NCBI GenBank assembly: GCA_016722705.1
Contig: JADKGN010000004.1
Span: 1,674,001 to 1,738,000 of the forward strand
Direction: 5' to 3'
Source of the DNA: Candidatus Dechloromonas phosphoritropha
Lineage (GTDB): Bacteria > Pseudomonadota > Gammaproteobacteria > Burkholderiales > Rhodocyclaceae
DNA: 64,000 nucleotides
Position 1 is the first letter of the stretch. Each line of letters starts with the position of its first letter. Shown one piece after another: positions 8,983-17,588 of the stretch. The notes beneath the pieces were generated by a model. The model was given only the letters and a program-made list of their open reading frames with translations. It had not been told where the DNA came from and searched no databases. Both the position numbers and the translations under genes were made by a program.

Positions 8983-9786
8983 ATGAGCGCTGATGGCGGC
9001 ACACTGACCACAACAGAATACATTCAACACCACCTGACCAACCTGGTCGTCTGTTCCGACGCCGCCAGGGATGCCTCGGGTCACTGCCACGGGTTCTGGT
9101 CCTTCCATCTCGACACCCTTCTTGTCTCAGGTTTTCTCGGCTTGCTCATCTTCGGCATGATGGCCAAGGTCGCGAGCAAGGCCACTTCCGGCGTGCCCGG
9201 CGGTCTGCAGAATTTCATCGAGATGGTCGTCGGTATGGTCGATCAGCAGGTCAAGGACACCTTCCACGGCAAGAGCGCGCTGGTTACCCCTCTCGCCATT
9301 ACCATTTTCATCTGGGTGTTCGTCATGAACGCCATGGACCTGATTCCGGTCGACTTCCTGCCGGTGCTGGCCAGCGCTTTTGGTATCCATTACTTTAAGT
9401 TCGTGCCGACCACCGACCCCAACCTAACCTTCGCGATGTCGATCACGGTCTTCTGCATCATGATCTGGATGAATCTGAAGGTGAAGGGCATCGGCGGCTT
9501 CCTGCACGAAGTATTTTCGGCACCGTTCGGCTTAAAACTGGCACCGATCAATTTAATATTCCGGGTCGTCGAAGACATCGCCAAGCCGATTTCGCTGGCC
9601 CTGCGACTTTTCGGCAACATGTATGCCGGCGAAATGGTCTTCATCCTGATAGCCCTGCTCGGCATCTGGCAGCTTCCCCTGGCCTTGCCCTGGGCTCTGT
9701 TCCATATCCTGATCATCACCCTGCAAGCCTTCGTGTTCATGATGCTGACCATCGTGTACATGTCCATGGCTGCGGAATCGCACTAA
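8983..9786 (+). CDS. atpB: F1Fo ATP synthase subunit a (AtpB)
   Basis: 267 aa with 5-6 transmembrane segments. The C-terminal helix block SLALRLFGNMYAGE contains the essential Arg of the proton half-channels, and QAFVFMMLTIVYMSMA closes the protein. It forms the stator-side proton path next to the c-ring. The ribosome site GGAGAAATC precedes the ATG. Nothing suggests a sodium-type enzyme: the Arg helix and c subunit look like ordinary proton-coupled ones. Confidence 0.97.
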   Translation: MSADGGTLTTTEYIQHHLTNLVVCSDAARDASGHCHGFWSFHLDTLLVSGFLGLLIFGMMAKVASKATSGVPGGLQNFIEMVVGMVDQQVKDTFHGKSALVTPLAITIFIWVFVMNAMDLIPVDFLPVLASAFGIHYFKFVPTTDPNLTFAMSITVFCIMIWMNLKVKGIGGFLHEVFSAPFGLKLAPINLIFRVVEDIAKPISLALRLFGNMYAGEMVFILIALLGIWQLPLALPWALFHILIITLQAFVFMMLTIVYMSMAAESH

Positions 9787-9853
9787 GTTTTTTTGGCAGT
9801 TTCCCGTAGTTTTTGACTTCAATCGCAACATTCAACCTTACTGAGGAGCAAAC

Positions 9854-10114
9854 ATGGAACTCGCAACCGTTCTCTCCAACACCGCCATTGCCGTGGCCAT
9901 TCTGATCGCCGGCGGTGCTCTGGGCACCGCCATTGGCTTTGGTATCCTCGGCGGCCGTTTCCTGGAAGGTGCTGCCCGTCAGCCGGAAATGATCCCGACG
10001 CTGCAGGTCAAGATGTTCATCGTTGCCGGTTTGCTTGATGCGGTGCCCATGATCGGTGTCGGTATTGCCCTGTTCATGCTCTTCGCCAATCCGTTCATCG
10101 CTCTGGTCAAGTAA
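9854..10114 (+). CDS. atpE: F1Fo ATP synthase subunit c (AtpE)
   Basis: 86 aa, two transmembrane helices joined by the polar loop GAARQPEM (R-Q-P motif). The second helix contains LLDAVPMIGVGI with the proton-binding acidic residue (Asp in LLDA). A strong ribosome site GAGGAG lies 6 bp before the ATG, fitting the high copy number of subunit c in the rotor ring. No sodium-ligand signature (Q32/E65/S66 type) is evident. Confidence 0.97.
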   Translation: MELATVLSNTAIAVAILIAGGALGTAIGFGILGGRFLEGAARQPEMIPTLQVKMFIVAGLLDAVPMIGVGIALFMLFANPFIALVK

Positions 10115-10154
10115 TCATCCGCGCGCCTTTAACCATTAATACCAGGAGGTTAGC

Positions 10155-10625
10155 GTGAATATCAACGCGACACTGATTGGCCAGGCAATCTGGTTTGCGG
10201 TCTTCATCTGGATCACGATGAAGTACGTCTGGCCACCGTTGCAAAAGGCGATGGCAAATCGTCAAGCACAGATCGCCGAAGGCTTGGCAGCGGCCGAACG
10301 TGGCAAGCACGAGCAAGACCTTGCCGCCAAGCGTTCCTCCGATGTGCTGCGCCAAGCCAAGGAGAAATCCGCGGAAATCGTGGTGCAAGCCGAAAAGCGT
10401 GCGCAGCAGATCGTCGACGAAGCCAAGGGCCATGCCAAGGTTGAAGCCGACAAGGTCGTTGCCGGTGCCAAGGCGGAGATCGACCAGGAAGTCGAACGTG
10501 CCAAGCAGCAGTTGCGTGAGCGCGTCGCCGAACTGGCGGTTGCCGGTGCCGAAAAGATCCTGCGTAAGGAAGTCAACGCGTCCGTGCATGCCGGCATGCT
10601 GGCCGCCCTGAAACAGGACCTGTAA
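10155..10625 (+). CDS. atpF: F1Fo ATP synthase subunit b (AtpF)
   Basis: 156 aa, GTG start at 10155 with a near-perfect AGGAGG 6 bp upstream. One N-terminal transmembrane helix (AIWFAVFIWITMKYVWPPL) is followed by a long, charged Ala/Lys/Glu-rich coiled coil that forms the peripheral stalk. Only one b gene is present, so the stalk would be a b2 homodimer. The gene ends 4 bp before atpH. Confidence 0.96.
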   Translation: MNINATLIGQAIWFAVFIWITMKYVWPPLQKAMANRQAQIAEGLAAAERGKHEQDLAAKRSSDVLRQAKEKSAEIVVQAEKRAQQIVDEAKGHAKVEADKVVAGAKAEIDQEVERAKQQLRERVAELAVAGAEKILRKEVNASVHAGMLAALKQDL

Positions 10626-10629
10626 GCAG

Positions 10630-11166
10630 ATGGCCGAATCCGTCACTATCGCCCGCCCCTACGCCGAAGCCCTGTTTCGAGCGGCCAAGGAAAGCGGCAA
10701 TCTGGCCAAGTGGTCCGGGCAAGTTTCGCTGCTCGGCGAGGTAGCTGCCAATCCCGAGGTCCGCACGGCCATCGGCGATCCCAATGTGGCGGCCCAGCAA
10801 CTGGTCGACCTGTTCCGGGCTGCCTGCGGCAAGGCGGTAGACGCGGAGCTTTCCAATTTTATCCAGTTGCTTTCCGACAATGACCGGCTTGGCCTGCTGC
10901 CCGAGATCGGAACGTTGTTCGAAAGCTACAAGCGGGCTGAAGAAGGTACAAAGCAGGCCGAGATCGTCTCGGCCTTCCCGATCGACGCTTCCCAGGTCAA
11001 GGCTCTTGTTCCCCAACTCGAGGCAGTATTCAAGTCGAGACTCGAGACTTCGGTTTCAGTTGATCCCGAACTGATTGGTGGCATCAAGGTAATCGTCGGC
11101 GACCAGATGCTGGATGCGTCTGTCCGCGGCAAGCTCGACGCCATGGCTACGGCACTGAACAACTAG
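10630..11166 (+). CDS. atpH: F1Fo ATP synthase subunit delta (AtpH)
   Basis: 178 aa, typical length. The N-terminal helical domain (IARPYAEALFRAAKE) binds the top of F1, and the C-terminal block VDPELIGGIKVIVGDQMLDASVRGKL is the family signature. It joins the b-dimer stalk to the alpha3beta3 head. It lies 9 bp before atpA, within the operon. Confidence 0.96.
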   Translation: MAESVTIARPYAEALFRAAKESGNLAKWSGQVSLLGEVAANPEVRTAIGDPNVAAQQLVDLFRAACGKAVDAELSNFIQLLSDNDRLGLLPEIGTLFESYKRAEEGTKQAEIVSAFPIDASQVKALVPQLEAVFKSRLETSVSVDPELIGGIKVIVGDQMLDASVRGKLDAMATALNN

Positions 11167-11175
11167 GAGAAATTC

Positions 11176-12714
11176 ATGCAGTTGAATCCTTCCGAAATTT
11201 CTGAACTGATCAAGAGCAAGATCCAGAATCTGCAAGGCGCATCGGAAGTGCGCACGCAGGGCACGGTAGTTTCCGTCACCGACGGTATCTGCCGCATTCA
11301 CGGCCTGCAGGATGCCATGCAGGGTGAAATGCTGGAGTTTCCCGGCAACACCTTCGGCATGGCGCTCAACCTCGAGCGTGATTCCGTCGGTTCCGTGGTT
11401 CTTGGTGAGTACGAGCACATCTCCGAAGGCGATATCGTCAAGACGACGGGTCGCATTCTGGAAGTCCCCGTCGGCCCCGAACTGCTTGGCCGTGTGGTCA
11501 ACTCCCTGGGCCAGCCGATCGATGGTAAGGGCCCGATCAACGCCAAGCTGACCGACAAGATCGAGAAGGTCGCGCCGGGCGTGATCTGGCGCAAGTCGGT
11601 TTCGCAGCCGGTGCAGACCGGGCTTAAGTGCGTAGACGCCATGGTGCCCATCGGCCGCGGCCAGCGCGAGTTGATCATCGGTGACCGCCAGACCGGTAAG
11701 ACCGCCGTTGCCGTCGATACGATCATCAACCAGAAGGGCAAGGACCTGTTCTGCGTTTATGTCGCCATCGGGCAGAAGGCTTCGACGATCGCCAACGTCG
11801 TGCGCAAACTCGAAGAGCATGGCGCGATGGGATACACCATCGTTGTCGCCGCCTCGGCTTCCGAATCTGCTGCGCTGCAATACATCGCGCCATACTCCGG
11901 GTGCACGATGGGCGAGTATTTCCGCGACCGTGGTCAGGATGCGCTGATCATCTATGACGATCTGACCAAGCAGGCTTGGGGTTACCGTCAGGTTTCCCTG
12001 CTGCTACGCCGTCCGCCGGGCCGCGAAGCCTACCCGGGTGATGTGTTCTATCTCCACTCCCGCCTGCTGGAGCGCGCTGCCCGCGTTTCCGAAGCCTGGG
12101 TCGAGAAGCTCAGCAATGGCGAAATCAAGGGCAAGACTGGCTCGCTGACCGCTCTGCCGGTGATCGAAACGCAGGCTGGTGACGTGTCCGCCTTCGTCCC
12201 GACCAACGTGATCTCGATCACTGACGGCCAGATCTTCCTTGAAACCGACCTCTTCAACGCCGGTATCCGTCCCGCGATCAACGCCGGAATTTCGGTGTCG
12301 CGCGTTGGTGGGGCTGCCCAGACCAAGCTGATCAAGAAGCTCGGTGGCGGCGTCCGTCTCGCGCTGGCGCAGTTCCGGGAACTGGCTGCCTTTGCGCAGT
12401 TTGCTTCCGACCTCGACGAAGCGACCCGCAAGCAGTTGGAGCGCGGTCGTCTGGTGACCGAACTGATGAAACAGTACCAGTATTCGCCGATGAGCATCTC
12501 CGAAATGGCCGTCACGCTTTATGCTGCGGACAAGGGTTACTTCGACGATGTTGAAGTCAAGCGGGCCTTGGAGTGCGAGAAGGGAATGATCGGGTACCTG
12601 AAGACTCACTGCGCGGACCTCATGAAGAAGATGGAGTCCACCGCTGATCTCGATGGTGAATCCGAGAAGCAGCTTGCCGCCGGCATCGCCGCTTTCAAGA
12701 GCAGCTGGGCCTGA
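11176..12714 (+). CDS. atpA: F1Fo ATP synthase subunit alpha (AtpA)
   Basis: 512 aa, full length (E. coli 513). It carries the P-loop GDRQTGKT at ~169-176 and the alpha-subunit signature PAINAGISVSRVGGAAQ. It binds non-catalytic nucleotide and forms the alpha3beta3 hexamer with AtpD. RBS AGGAGAAATTC precedes the ATG. No anomalies were seen in conserved blocks. Confidence 0.98.
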   Translation: MQLNPSEISELIKSKIQNLQGASEVRTQGTVVSVTDGICRIHGLQDAMQGEMLEFPGNTFGMALNLERDSVGSVVLGEYEHISEGDIVKTTGRILEVPVGPELLGRVVNSLGQPIDGKGPINAKLTDKIEKVAPGVIWRKSVSQPVQTGLKCVDAMVPIGRGQRELIIGDRQTGKTAVAVDTIINQKGKDLFCVYVAIGQKASTIANVVRKLEEHGAMGYTIVVAASASESAALQYIAPYSGCTMGEYFRDRGQDALIIYDDLTKQAWGYRQVSLLLRRPPGREAYPGDVFYLHSRLLERAARVSEAWVEKLSNGEIKGKTGSLTALPVIETQAGDVSAFVPTNVISITDGQIFLETDLFNAGIRPAINAGISVSRVGGAAQTKLIKKLGGGVRLALAQFRELAAFAQFASDLDEATRKQLERGRLVTELMKQYQYSPMSISEMAVTLYAADKGYFDDVEVKRALECEKGMIGYLKTHCADLMKKMESTADLDGESEKQLAAGIAAFKSSWA

Positions 12715-12728
12715 TTTAGGAGAAAGCC

Positions 12729-13592
12729 ATGGCTAGCGGCAAGGAAATACGCACCAAGATCAAGAGCGTCGAAAACACGTGCAAGATCACCAAGGCCATG
12801 GAAATGGTGGCCGCATCCAAAATGCGCAAGGCGCAGGACCGGATGCGGGCTGCCCGGCCCTACGGCGAGAAGATCCGGCGCATTGCAGCAAACCTGTCCC
12901 ATGCCCTCAGCGAGTACAAGCACCCGTTCCTGATCAAGCGCGACCCGGTGCGCACCGCCGGCCTGATCATGGTCACTTCCGACAAGGGTCTGTGCGGCGG
13001 TCTCAACTCCAACCTCCTGCGTCTGGTCATAGGCCATATGAAGGACTTCGATGCTCAGGGCAAGAAGTATCAGGTGACCTGTATCGGCAACAGGGGTTTG
13101 GGGTTCATGCAGCGCATGGGTGGCAAGGTCGTTTCTCACATTACGGGTATCGGCGATACGCCACACCTCGAGAAGCTGATCGGACCGGTCAAGGTGCAAC
13201 TCGATGCCTACCTGAAGGGCGAGATCGACGCGCTGTATATCGGCTATACGCGCTTCATCAACACGATGAAGCAGGAGCCGGTATTCGAGCAGTTGCTCCC
13301 ACTGTCTGGCGAGGCTGTCGGCTCGGGCAAGTTCAAGTGGGATTATGTGTACGAACCGGACTCCAAAGCCGTCATCGACGATCTGCTGATCCGTTATGTT
13401 GAAGCCCTGATTTATCAGGCAGTAGCTGAAAACATGGCCTCCGAGCAGTCCGCCCGGATGGTTGCCATGAAGTCCGCTTCAGACAACGCCAAGACGGTTA
13501 TCGGTGAATTGAAGATGGTCTATAACAAGACCCGTCAGGCCGCGATTACCAAGGAACTGTCGGAAATCGTGGGCGGCGCCGCCGCCGTCTGA
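12729..13592 (+). CDS. atpG: F1Fo ATP synthase subunit gamma (AtpG)
   Basis: 287 aa. The N-terminal MASGKEIRTKIKSVENTCKITKAM and C-terminal ENMASEQSARMVAMKSASDN blocks form the antiparallel coiled coil of the rotor shaft. It links rotation of the c-ring to catalysis in AtpD. The ribosome site AGGAGAAAGCC is clear. Confidence 0.97.
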   Translation: MASGKEIRTKIKSVENTCKITKAMEMVAASKMRKAQDRMRAARPYGEKIRRIAANLSHALSEYKHPFLIKRDPVRTAGLIMVTSDKGLCGGLNSNLLRLVIGHMKDFDAQGKKYQVTCIGNRGLGFMQRMGGKVVSHITGIGDTPHLEKLIGPVKVQLDAYLKGEIDALYIGYTRFINTMKQEPVFEQLLPLSGEAVGSGKFKWDYVYEPDSKAVIDDLLIRYVEALIYQAVAENMASEQSARMVAMKSASDNAKTVIGELKMVYNKTRQAAITKELSEIVGGAAAV

Positions 13593-13629
13593 CGCAAACG
13601 CAAAGCTATTAACTATTGGGGATTTGAAT

Positions 13630-15033
13630 ATGAGTCAAGGTTCCATCGTTCAGTGCATCGGCGCCGTTGTGGACATCCACTTCCCGCGCGACGCGATGCC
13701 CAGGATTTACGACGCGCTCAGGCTGGATGCCGCCGAAGCCAATGACATGGCCGAAGTTGGCCTGACCTTCGAGGTTCAGCAGCAACTGGGTGATGGCGTT
13801 GTCCGCACCATCGCCATGGGTTCTTCCGACGGCCTGCGTCGCGGCATGAAGGTCAACAACTCCGGCGCCGCGATTTCGGTCCCAGTTGGTCCGGGTACGC
13901 TCGGCCGCATCATGGATGTGCTTGGTCGCCCGATCGACGAAGCCGGTCCGATCGAAGGCAACGAATTGCGCCCGATTCATGCATTGGCGCCGAAGTTTGA
14001 CGAATTGACCTCCTCGATTGACCTGCTCGAAACCGGCATCAAGGTTATCGACCTGATCTGCCCATTCGCCAAGGGCGGCAAGGTTGGACTGTTCGGTGGC
14101 GCCGGCGTCGGCAAGACGGTCAACATGATGGAGCTGATCAACAACATCGCCAAACAGCACGCCGGCTTGTCCGTGTTTGCCGGCGTCGGTGAGCGTACCC
14201 GCGAGGGCAACGACTTCTACCACGAGATGAAGGACTCCAACGTGCTCGACAAGGTGGCGATGGTGTTCGGTCAGATGAACGAGCCCCCGGGCAACCGTCT
14301 GCGTGTCGCGCTGACCGGTCTGACGATGGCCGAGCGTTTCCGCGACGATGGCCGTGACATCCTGCTGTTCATCGACAACATCTACCGCTTCACGCTGGCT
14401 GGTACCGAAGTGTCTGCGCTGCTGGGTCGCATGCCTTCCGCCGTCGGCTATCAGCCGACGCTGGCCGAGGAAATGGGCCGTCTGCAGGAGCGCATTACCT
14501 CGACCAAGGTTGGCTCGATCACCTCCATCCAGGCCGTCTACGTGCCTGCCGATGACCTGACCGATCCATCCCCGGCTACCACCTTCGGTCACCTCGACTC
14601 GACGGTCGTGCTGTCGCGTGATATCGCTTCACTGGGCATCTACCCGGCCGTCGACCCGCTCGACTCGACTTCCCGCCAGCTTGATCCGCTGGTCGTCGGT
14701 GAAGAGCATTACGAGGTCGCCCGTGCCGTGCAGATGACGCTTCAGAAATACAAGGAACTGCGCGACATCATCGCCATTCTGGGTATGGACGAGCTGTCTC
14801 CGGAAGACAAGCTCTCGGTGTCCCGCGCGCGCAAGATTCAGCGTTTCCTGTCGCAGCCCTTCCACGTCGCTGAAGTCTTCACCGGTTCCCCGGGCAAGTA
14901 CGTCCCGCTCAAGGACACGATCAAGGGTTTCAAGGGTATTTGTGCTGGCGACTACGATCATCTACCGGAGCAGGCGTTCTACATGGTCGGCGGTATCGAG
15001 GAAGTCATCGAAAAGGCCAAGACGCTACAGTAA
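13630..15033 (+). CDS. atpD: F1Fo ATP synthase subunit beta (AtpD)
   Basis: 467 aa from ATG 13630; an in-frame TTG at 13624 is less likely given the GGGG ribosome site about 8 bp before the ATG. The P-loop GGAGVGKT is at ~156-163, the catalytic Glu lies in GERTREGNDFY, and the signature PSAVGYQPTLAEEMG is present. It is the catalytic subunit for ATP synthesis. Highly conserved throughout, with no missing residues. Confidence 0.98.
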   Translation: MSQGSIVQCIGAVVDIHFPRDAMPRIYDALRLDAAEANDMAEVGLTFEVQQQLGDGVVRTIAMGSSDGLRRGMKVNNSGAAISVPVGPGTLGRIMDVLGRPIDEAGPIEGNELRPIHALAPKFDELTSSIDLLETGIKVIDLICPFAKGGKVGLFGGAGVGKTVNMMELINNIAKQHAGLSVFAGVGERTREGNDFYHEMKDSNVLDKVAMVFGQMNEPPGNRLRVALTGLTMAERFRDDGRDILLFIDNIYRFTLAGTEVSALLGRMPSAVGYQPTLAEEMGRLQERITSTKVGSITSIQAVYVPADDLTDPSPATTFGHLDSTVVLSRDIASLGIYPAVDPLDSTSRQLDPLVVGEEHYEVARAVQMTLQKYKELRDIIAILGMDELSPEDKLSVSRARKIQRFLSQPFHVAEVFTGSPGKYVPLKDTIKGFKGICAGDYDHLPEQAFYMVGGIEEVIEKAKTLQ

Positions 15034-15058
15034 GCCGTCCCCAGCATAGGAGTCATTC

Positions 15059-15484
15059 ATGGCAATTTCCGTACATTGCGACGTCGTCAGCGCCGAAGAG
15101 TCGATCTTTTCCGGCGAGATCGAATTGGGAGTTTTTCCCGGCGAAGCCGGCGAACTGGGTATCTTGCCACACCACACGCCGTTGATCACCCGCATCAAGC
15201 CGGGCACCATTCGTCTTAAGGTGCAAGGGCAGAGCGATTTCGAGCTGGTTTACGTGTCCGGTGGCATGCTGGAGGTTCAGCCTGGTATGGTAACCATATT
15301 GGCCGACACCGCTATCCGCGCGCGCGATCTCGACGAAGCCAAGGCGCTTGAAGCCAAGAAGCATGCCGAAGAAGCTCTCGCCAATCGCCAGTCCGAGACG
15401 AACTACGCTTCCGCTGAAGCCGAACTGGCTCAAGCTATTGCCCAGTTGCGGGCAATCCAACATCTGCGGAAGTCGATTCACTAA
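15059..15484 (+). CDS. atpC: F1Fo ATP synthase subunit epsilon (AtpC)
   Basis: 141 aa. An N-terminal beta-sandwich (PGEAGELGILPHHTPL is the family hallmark) is followed by a C-terminal two-helix hairpin that can inhibit rotation. RBS TAGGAG is 7 bp upstream. It is the last gene of the atp operon, followed after 17 bp by a strong terminator. Confidence 0.96.
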   Translation: MAISVHCDVVSAEESIFSGEIELGVFPGEAGELGILPHHTPLITRIKPGTIRLKVQGQSDFELVYVSGGMLEVQPGMVTILADTAIRARDLDEAKALEAKKHAEEALANRQSETNYASAEAELAQAIAQLRAIQHLRKSIH

Positions 15485-15501
15485 ACGATTGCAGCAACGA
15501 A

Positions 15502-15535
15502 AAAGGGCAGCTTCGGCTGCCTTTTCTATTTTTTC
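15502..15535 (+). terminator. Rho-independent terminator after atpC (bidirectional)
   Basis: A 10-bp stem (15502-15511 with 15516-15525, one G-T pair) closes on the stable tetraloop TTCG and runs into a T-rich tract. The A-run before the stem gives a matching T-run on the minus strand, so it probably also ends the convergent ubiJ transcript. Confidence 0.88.
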
Positions 15536-15547
15536 GCCCAGCTTCTG

Positions 15548-16123
15548 TCAGGACGACAGCCGGGAAATTCTTTTTTCAAGCCGGGCCAAATCGTCGCGCA
15601 GGCGATCCACCTCGCCGCAGAACTGAGCCAGGTCAGGCGCTCGTGTCACCAGCGCAGATTCTTCAGTTGCGAATTCGGCCAGGTTACTCCCCAGCCTCCG
15701 CAGCGTCGAGCGCTGCCAGGCCAGCCCCTGGCCAAGCAACCGTGCGATCCTGTGGGCGGGAATATCGCCGAATAGCCCGGCGAGGTCGGCCTCATAGTCC
15801 CAACGCAGATTGCGGAAAACAAAGGCAAGCGTTTCGGCAAAACTTGCCACCCCGCTGAGTCTTGCCGATGCCGGAATGCTCGCTGCATCGAATAGCAGAC
15901 CGACAATCGCATCGGAAGGGAAGGCGATGGTCACCGAAGGCAACTCCCCGGCGCTGGCCGGGCGCAGATATCCGCTCTCGGTCACCGTCATCGGCAGCGG
16001 AGCGGGGCCACCCTCGATACGAAACGTCTGCCCGGCGTAAGGTCCAAGGCGCAGGCGCGCCCAGTCCTCGCGTGCGAGGAGATGGTTCAGGACAGGAACC
16101 AGCAGATCGACCAGAGCCGCCAT
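15548..16123 (-). CDS. ubiJ: Ubiquinone biosynthesis accessory factor UbiJ (SCP2 domain)
   Basis: 191 aa from ATG 16123. An SCP2-like lipid-binding domain covers roughly residues 1-110 (GYLRPASAGELPSVTIAFPSDAI), followed by an amphipathic helical tail ending in a heptad-like segment (EVDRLRDDLARLEKRISRL). In E. coli UbiJ helps assemble the cytosolic Coq/Ubi complex that makes ubiquinone. The ATG overlaps the stop of the upstream 52-codon gene by one base. ubiB, the usual next gene, is not in this operon. Confidence 0.88.
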   Translation of the reverse strand: MAALVDLLVPVLNHLLAREDWARLRLGPYAGQTFRIEGGPAPLPMTVTESGYLRPASAGELPSVTIAFPSDAIVGLLFDAASIPASARLSGVASFAETLAFVFRNLRWDYEADLAGLFGDIPAHRIARLLGQGLAWQRSTLRRLGSNLAEFATEESALVTRAPDLAQFCGEVDRLRDDLARLEKRISRLSS

Positions 16124-16281
16124 CAGTTCAATTGCCCGATGCCGGCGACCAACCAGCCGTGGCAGCCATCCAGGTGCGCCGGGTCGCTTGCGCCGTAGCC
16201 AAGACGCTTCGCCTCGGCATCCTGTCCTGACAGGCCGAGGGCCAGAACCCCCGCGCAGGCGATCAACAAGAACTTTCGCAT
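16123..16281 (-). CDS. Small exported peptide, 52 aa, between ubiE and ubiJ
   Basis: ATG at 16281 with GGAG about 5 bp upstream; the stop TGA overlaps the ubiJ ATG by one base (TGATG). Residues 1-~24 form a convincing signal peptide: MRKF, a hydrophobic core (LLIACAGVLALGL), then a likely cleavage after DAEA. The mature part is about 28 residues, with two His, one Cys and two Trp/Tyr residues (GCHGWLVAGIGQLN at the end). It lies 12 bp after ubiE, so it belongs to the ubiE-ubiJ transcript. I do not recognise the family. Coding is inferred from the signal peptide, ribosome site and exact coupling to ubiJ. Confidence 0.72.
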   Translation of the reverse strand: MRKFLLIACAGVLALGLSGQDAEAKRLGYGASDPAHLDGCHGWLVAGIGQLN

Positions 16282-16293
16282 CGGCACTCCGGA

Positions 16294-17031
16294 CTAGAAC
16301 TTGAAGCCACGGTGCAGGGCGACAACACCCAACGCCATGTTGAAATATTCGACCTTTTCGAATCCTGCCTGTTCCATCATCTGCTTGAGTTCCCCCTGGT
16401 CCGGATGGACCCGGATCGACTCGGAAAGGTAGCGGTAGCTTTCGGCGTCGTTGGTGACCAGCTTGCCGACGCGCGGGATCACATGAAAGGAATAGAAGTC
16501 GTAGGCCGGCGCCAGCGGCTTCCACATGCGCGAAAATTCGAGCACCAGAAGCCGGCCCCCTGGTCTCAGGACACGGTACATCTCGCGCAGCGCGGTATCC
16601 TTGTGCGTCATGTTGCGCAGTCCGAAGGCCACTGCAACGCAGTCGAACCAGACGTCGGGAAAAGGCAGCTTCTCCGCATCGCATTGCGCAGTCGGAAGCA
16701 TATAGCCTCTGTCGGCCAGTCGGTCCCGACCGCGGGCCAGCATGGCATTGTTGATGTCGGTCAGCCACACCTGGCCGCTCTGGCCGGCGCTTTTGGCAAA
16801 GGCAAGCGCCAGGTCACCGGTGCCGCCGGCGACGTCAAGCACCCGCGAGCCTTCGCGAACTCCGCTGCGCTGGATAGTGAAGGCCTTCCACAGCCGGTGC
16901 ATACCGCCCGACATCAGGTCGTTCATGAGGTCGTAGCGGCTCGCGACCGAGTCGAAGACATCGGCGACTCGCCGCGCCTTTTCGCGTTCCTCGACCGTCT
17001 CGTAGCCGAAGTGGGTGGTTTCGCTTTTCAT
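16294..17031 (-). CDS. ubiE: Ubiquinone/menaquinone methyltransferase UbiE
   Basis: 245 aa from ATG 17031 (MKSETTHFGYETV); an upstream TTG at 17064 would overlap the previous gene and is less likely. SAM motif I VLDVAGGTGDLAL and the UbiE signatures YDLMNDLMSGGMHRLWK and FGLRNMTHKDTALREMYRVL are present. It methylates the C-2 position in ubiquinone synthesis (and demethylmenaquinone where present). It follows the DUF971 gene by 4 bp and precedes the small exported peptide and ubiJ. Confidence 0.96.
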   Translation of the reverse strand: MKSETTHFGYETVEEREKARRVADVFDSVASRYDLMNDLMSGGMHRLWKAFTIQRSGVREGSRVLDVAGGTGDLALAFAKSAGQSGQVWLTDINNAMLARGRDRLADRGYMLPTAQCDAEKLPFPDVWFDCVAVAFGLRNMTHKDTALREMYRVLRPGGRLLVLEFSRMWKPLAPAYDFYSFHVIPRVGKLVTNDAESYRYLSESIRVHPDQGELKQMMEQAGFEKVEYFNMALGVVALHRGFKF

Positions 17032-17035
17032 GGTT

Positions 17036-17455
17036 TCAGTGATGTTGACCGCAACTACCGCCAATAGGGCGTGAACTGGTGTCGATATCCCGCGACAGAC
17101 CCTGGGCGTCGATTTGCTTCAGGTATTCCCGCCAAAGTTCATCGTGATGTCGGCCGAGATTGTGCAGGAGATCCCAGGAGTAAAGGCCGCTGTCGTGGCC
17201 GTCGGAAAAGACAAGGCGCACCGCGTATGTTCCGACAGGCTCAATGCGTTCGATTTCGACTTGCCTCTTGCCGGTCTGCAAAACTTCCTGGCCGGGGCCA
17301 TGGCCACGTGCCTCGGCCGACGGAGTGAATACCCGCAGGAACTCACAGCCCAGTTCGAACCGCTCGCCGCCCTCGTAGCAGAGCTCGAGGATGCGCGAAT
17401 TCTTGTGCAATCTGATGTCGGTTGGAATCGGGGTGTCGGACTTGATGCCTGCCAT
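17036..17455 (-). CDS. DUF971 / GBBH-like N-terminal domain protein
   Basis: 139 aa from ATG 17455, 7-8 bp after TTGGAGAC; an in-frame TTG lies 12 bases further upstream. The family is recognised by DIRLHKNSRILELCYEGG and YAVRLVFSDGHDSGLYSWDLL. This domain occurs as the N-terminal part of gamma-butyrobetaine hydroxylase and as a stand-alone protein linked to Fe-S or ubiquinone genes; its own activity is unclear. It heads the operon DUF971-ubiE-small peptide-ubiJ. Confidence 0.85.
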   Translation of the reverse strand: MAGIKSDTPIPTDIRLHKNSRILELCYEGGERFELGCEFLRVFTPSAEARGHGPGQEVLQTGKRQVEIERIEPVGTYAVRLVFSDGHDSGLYSWDLLHNLGRHHDELWREYLKQIDAQGLSRDIDTSSRPIGGSCGQHH

Positions 17456-17551
17456 AACAGTCTCCAAAGATAAGGTGCTAGTTTAGCGCACTCGCCGCCC
17501 GCGGCAGACACCTTGCGTCAAAGTGTCGGGGTCTGTTGCTTGCCTCCGGGT

Positions 17552-17582
17552 TTGAGAGGGTTTGAAGCAACAGGTCTATAAT
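17552..17582 (+). promoter_or_regulatory. Candidate promoter of the sucrose gene cluster
   Basis: A perfect -10 TATAAT (17577-17582) lies 19 bp after TTGAGA (17552-17557). The expected start of transcription (~17589) coincides with the ATG of the fructokinase gene, so the mRNA could be leaderless. The long spacer weakens the call. Confidence 0.5.
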
Positions 17583-17588
17583 GACTCC

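Noticed and set aside
16124..16768. Long minus-strand frame extending ubiJ upstream through ubiE
   Set aside because: It is the antisense frame of ubiE; the SCP2 domain starts at ATG 16123.
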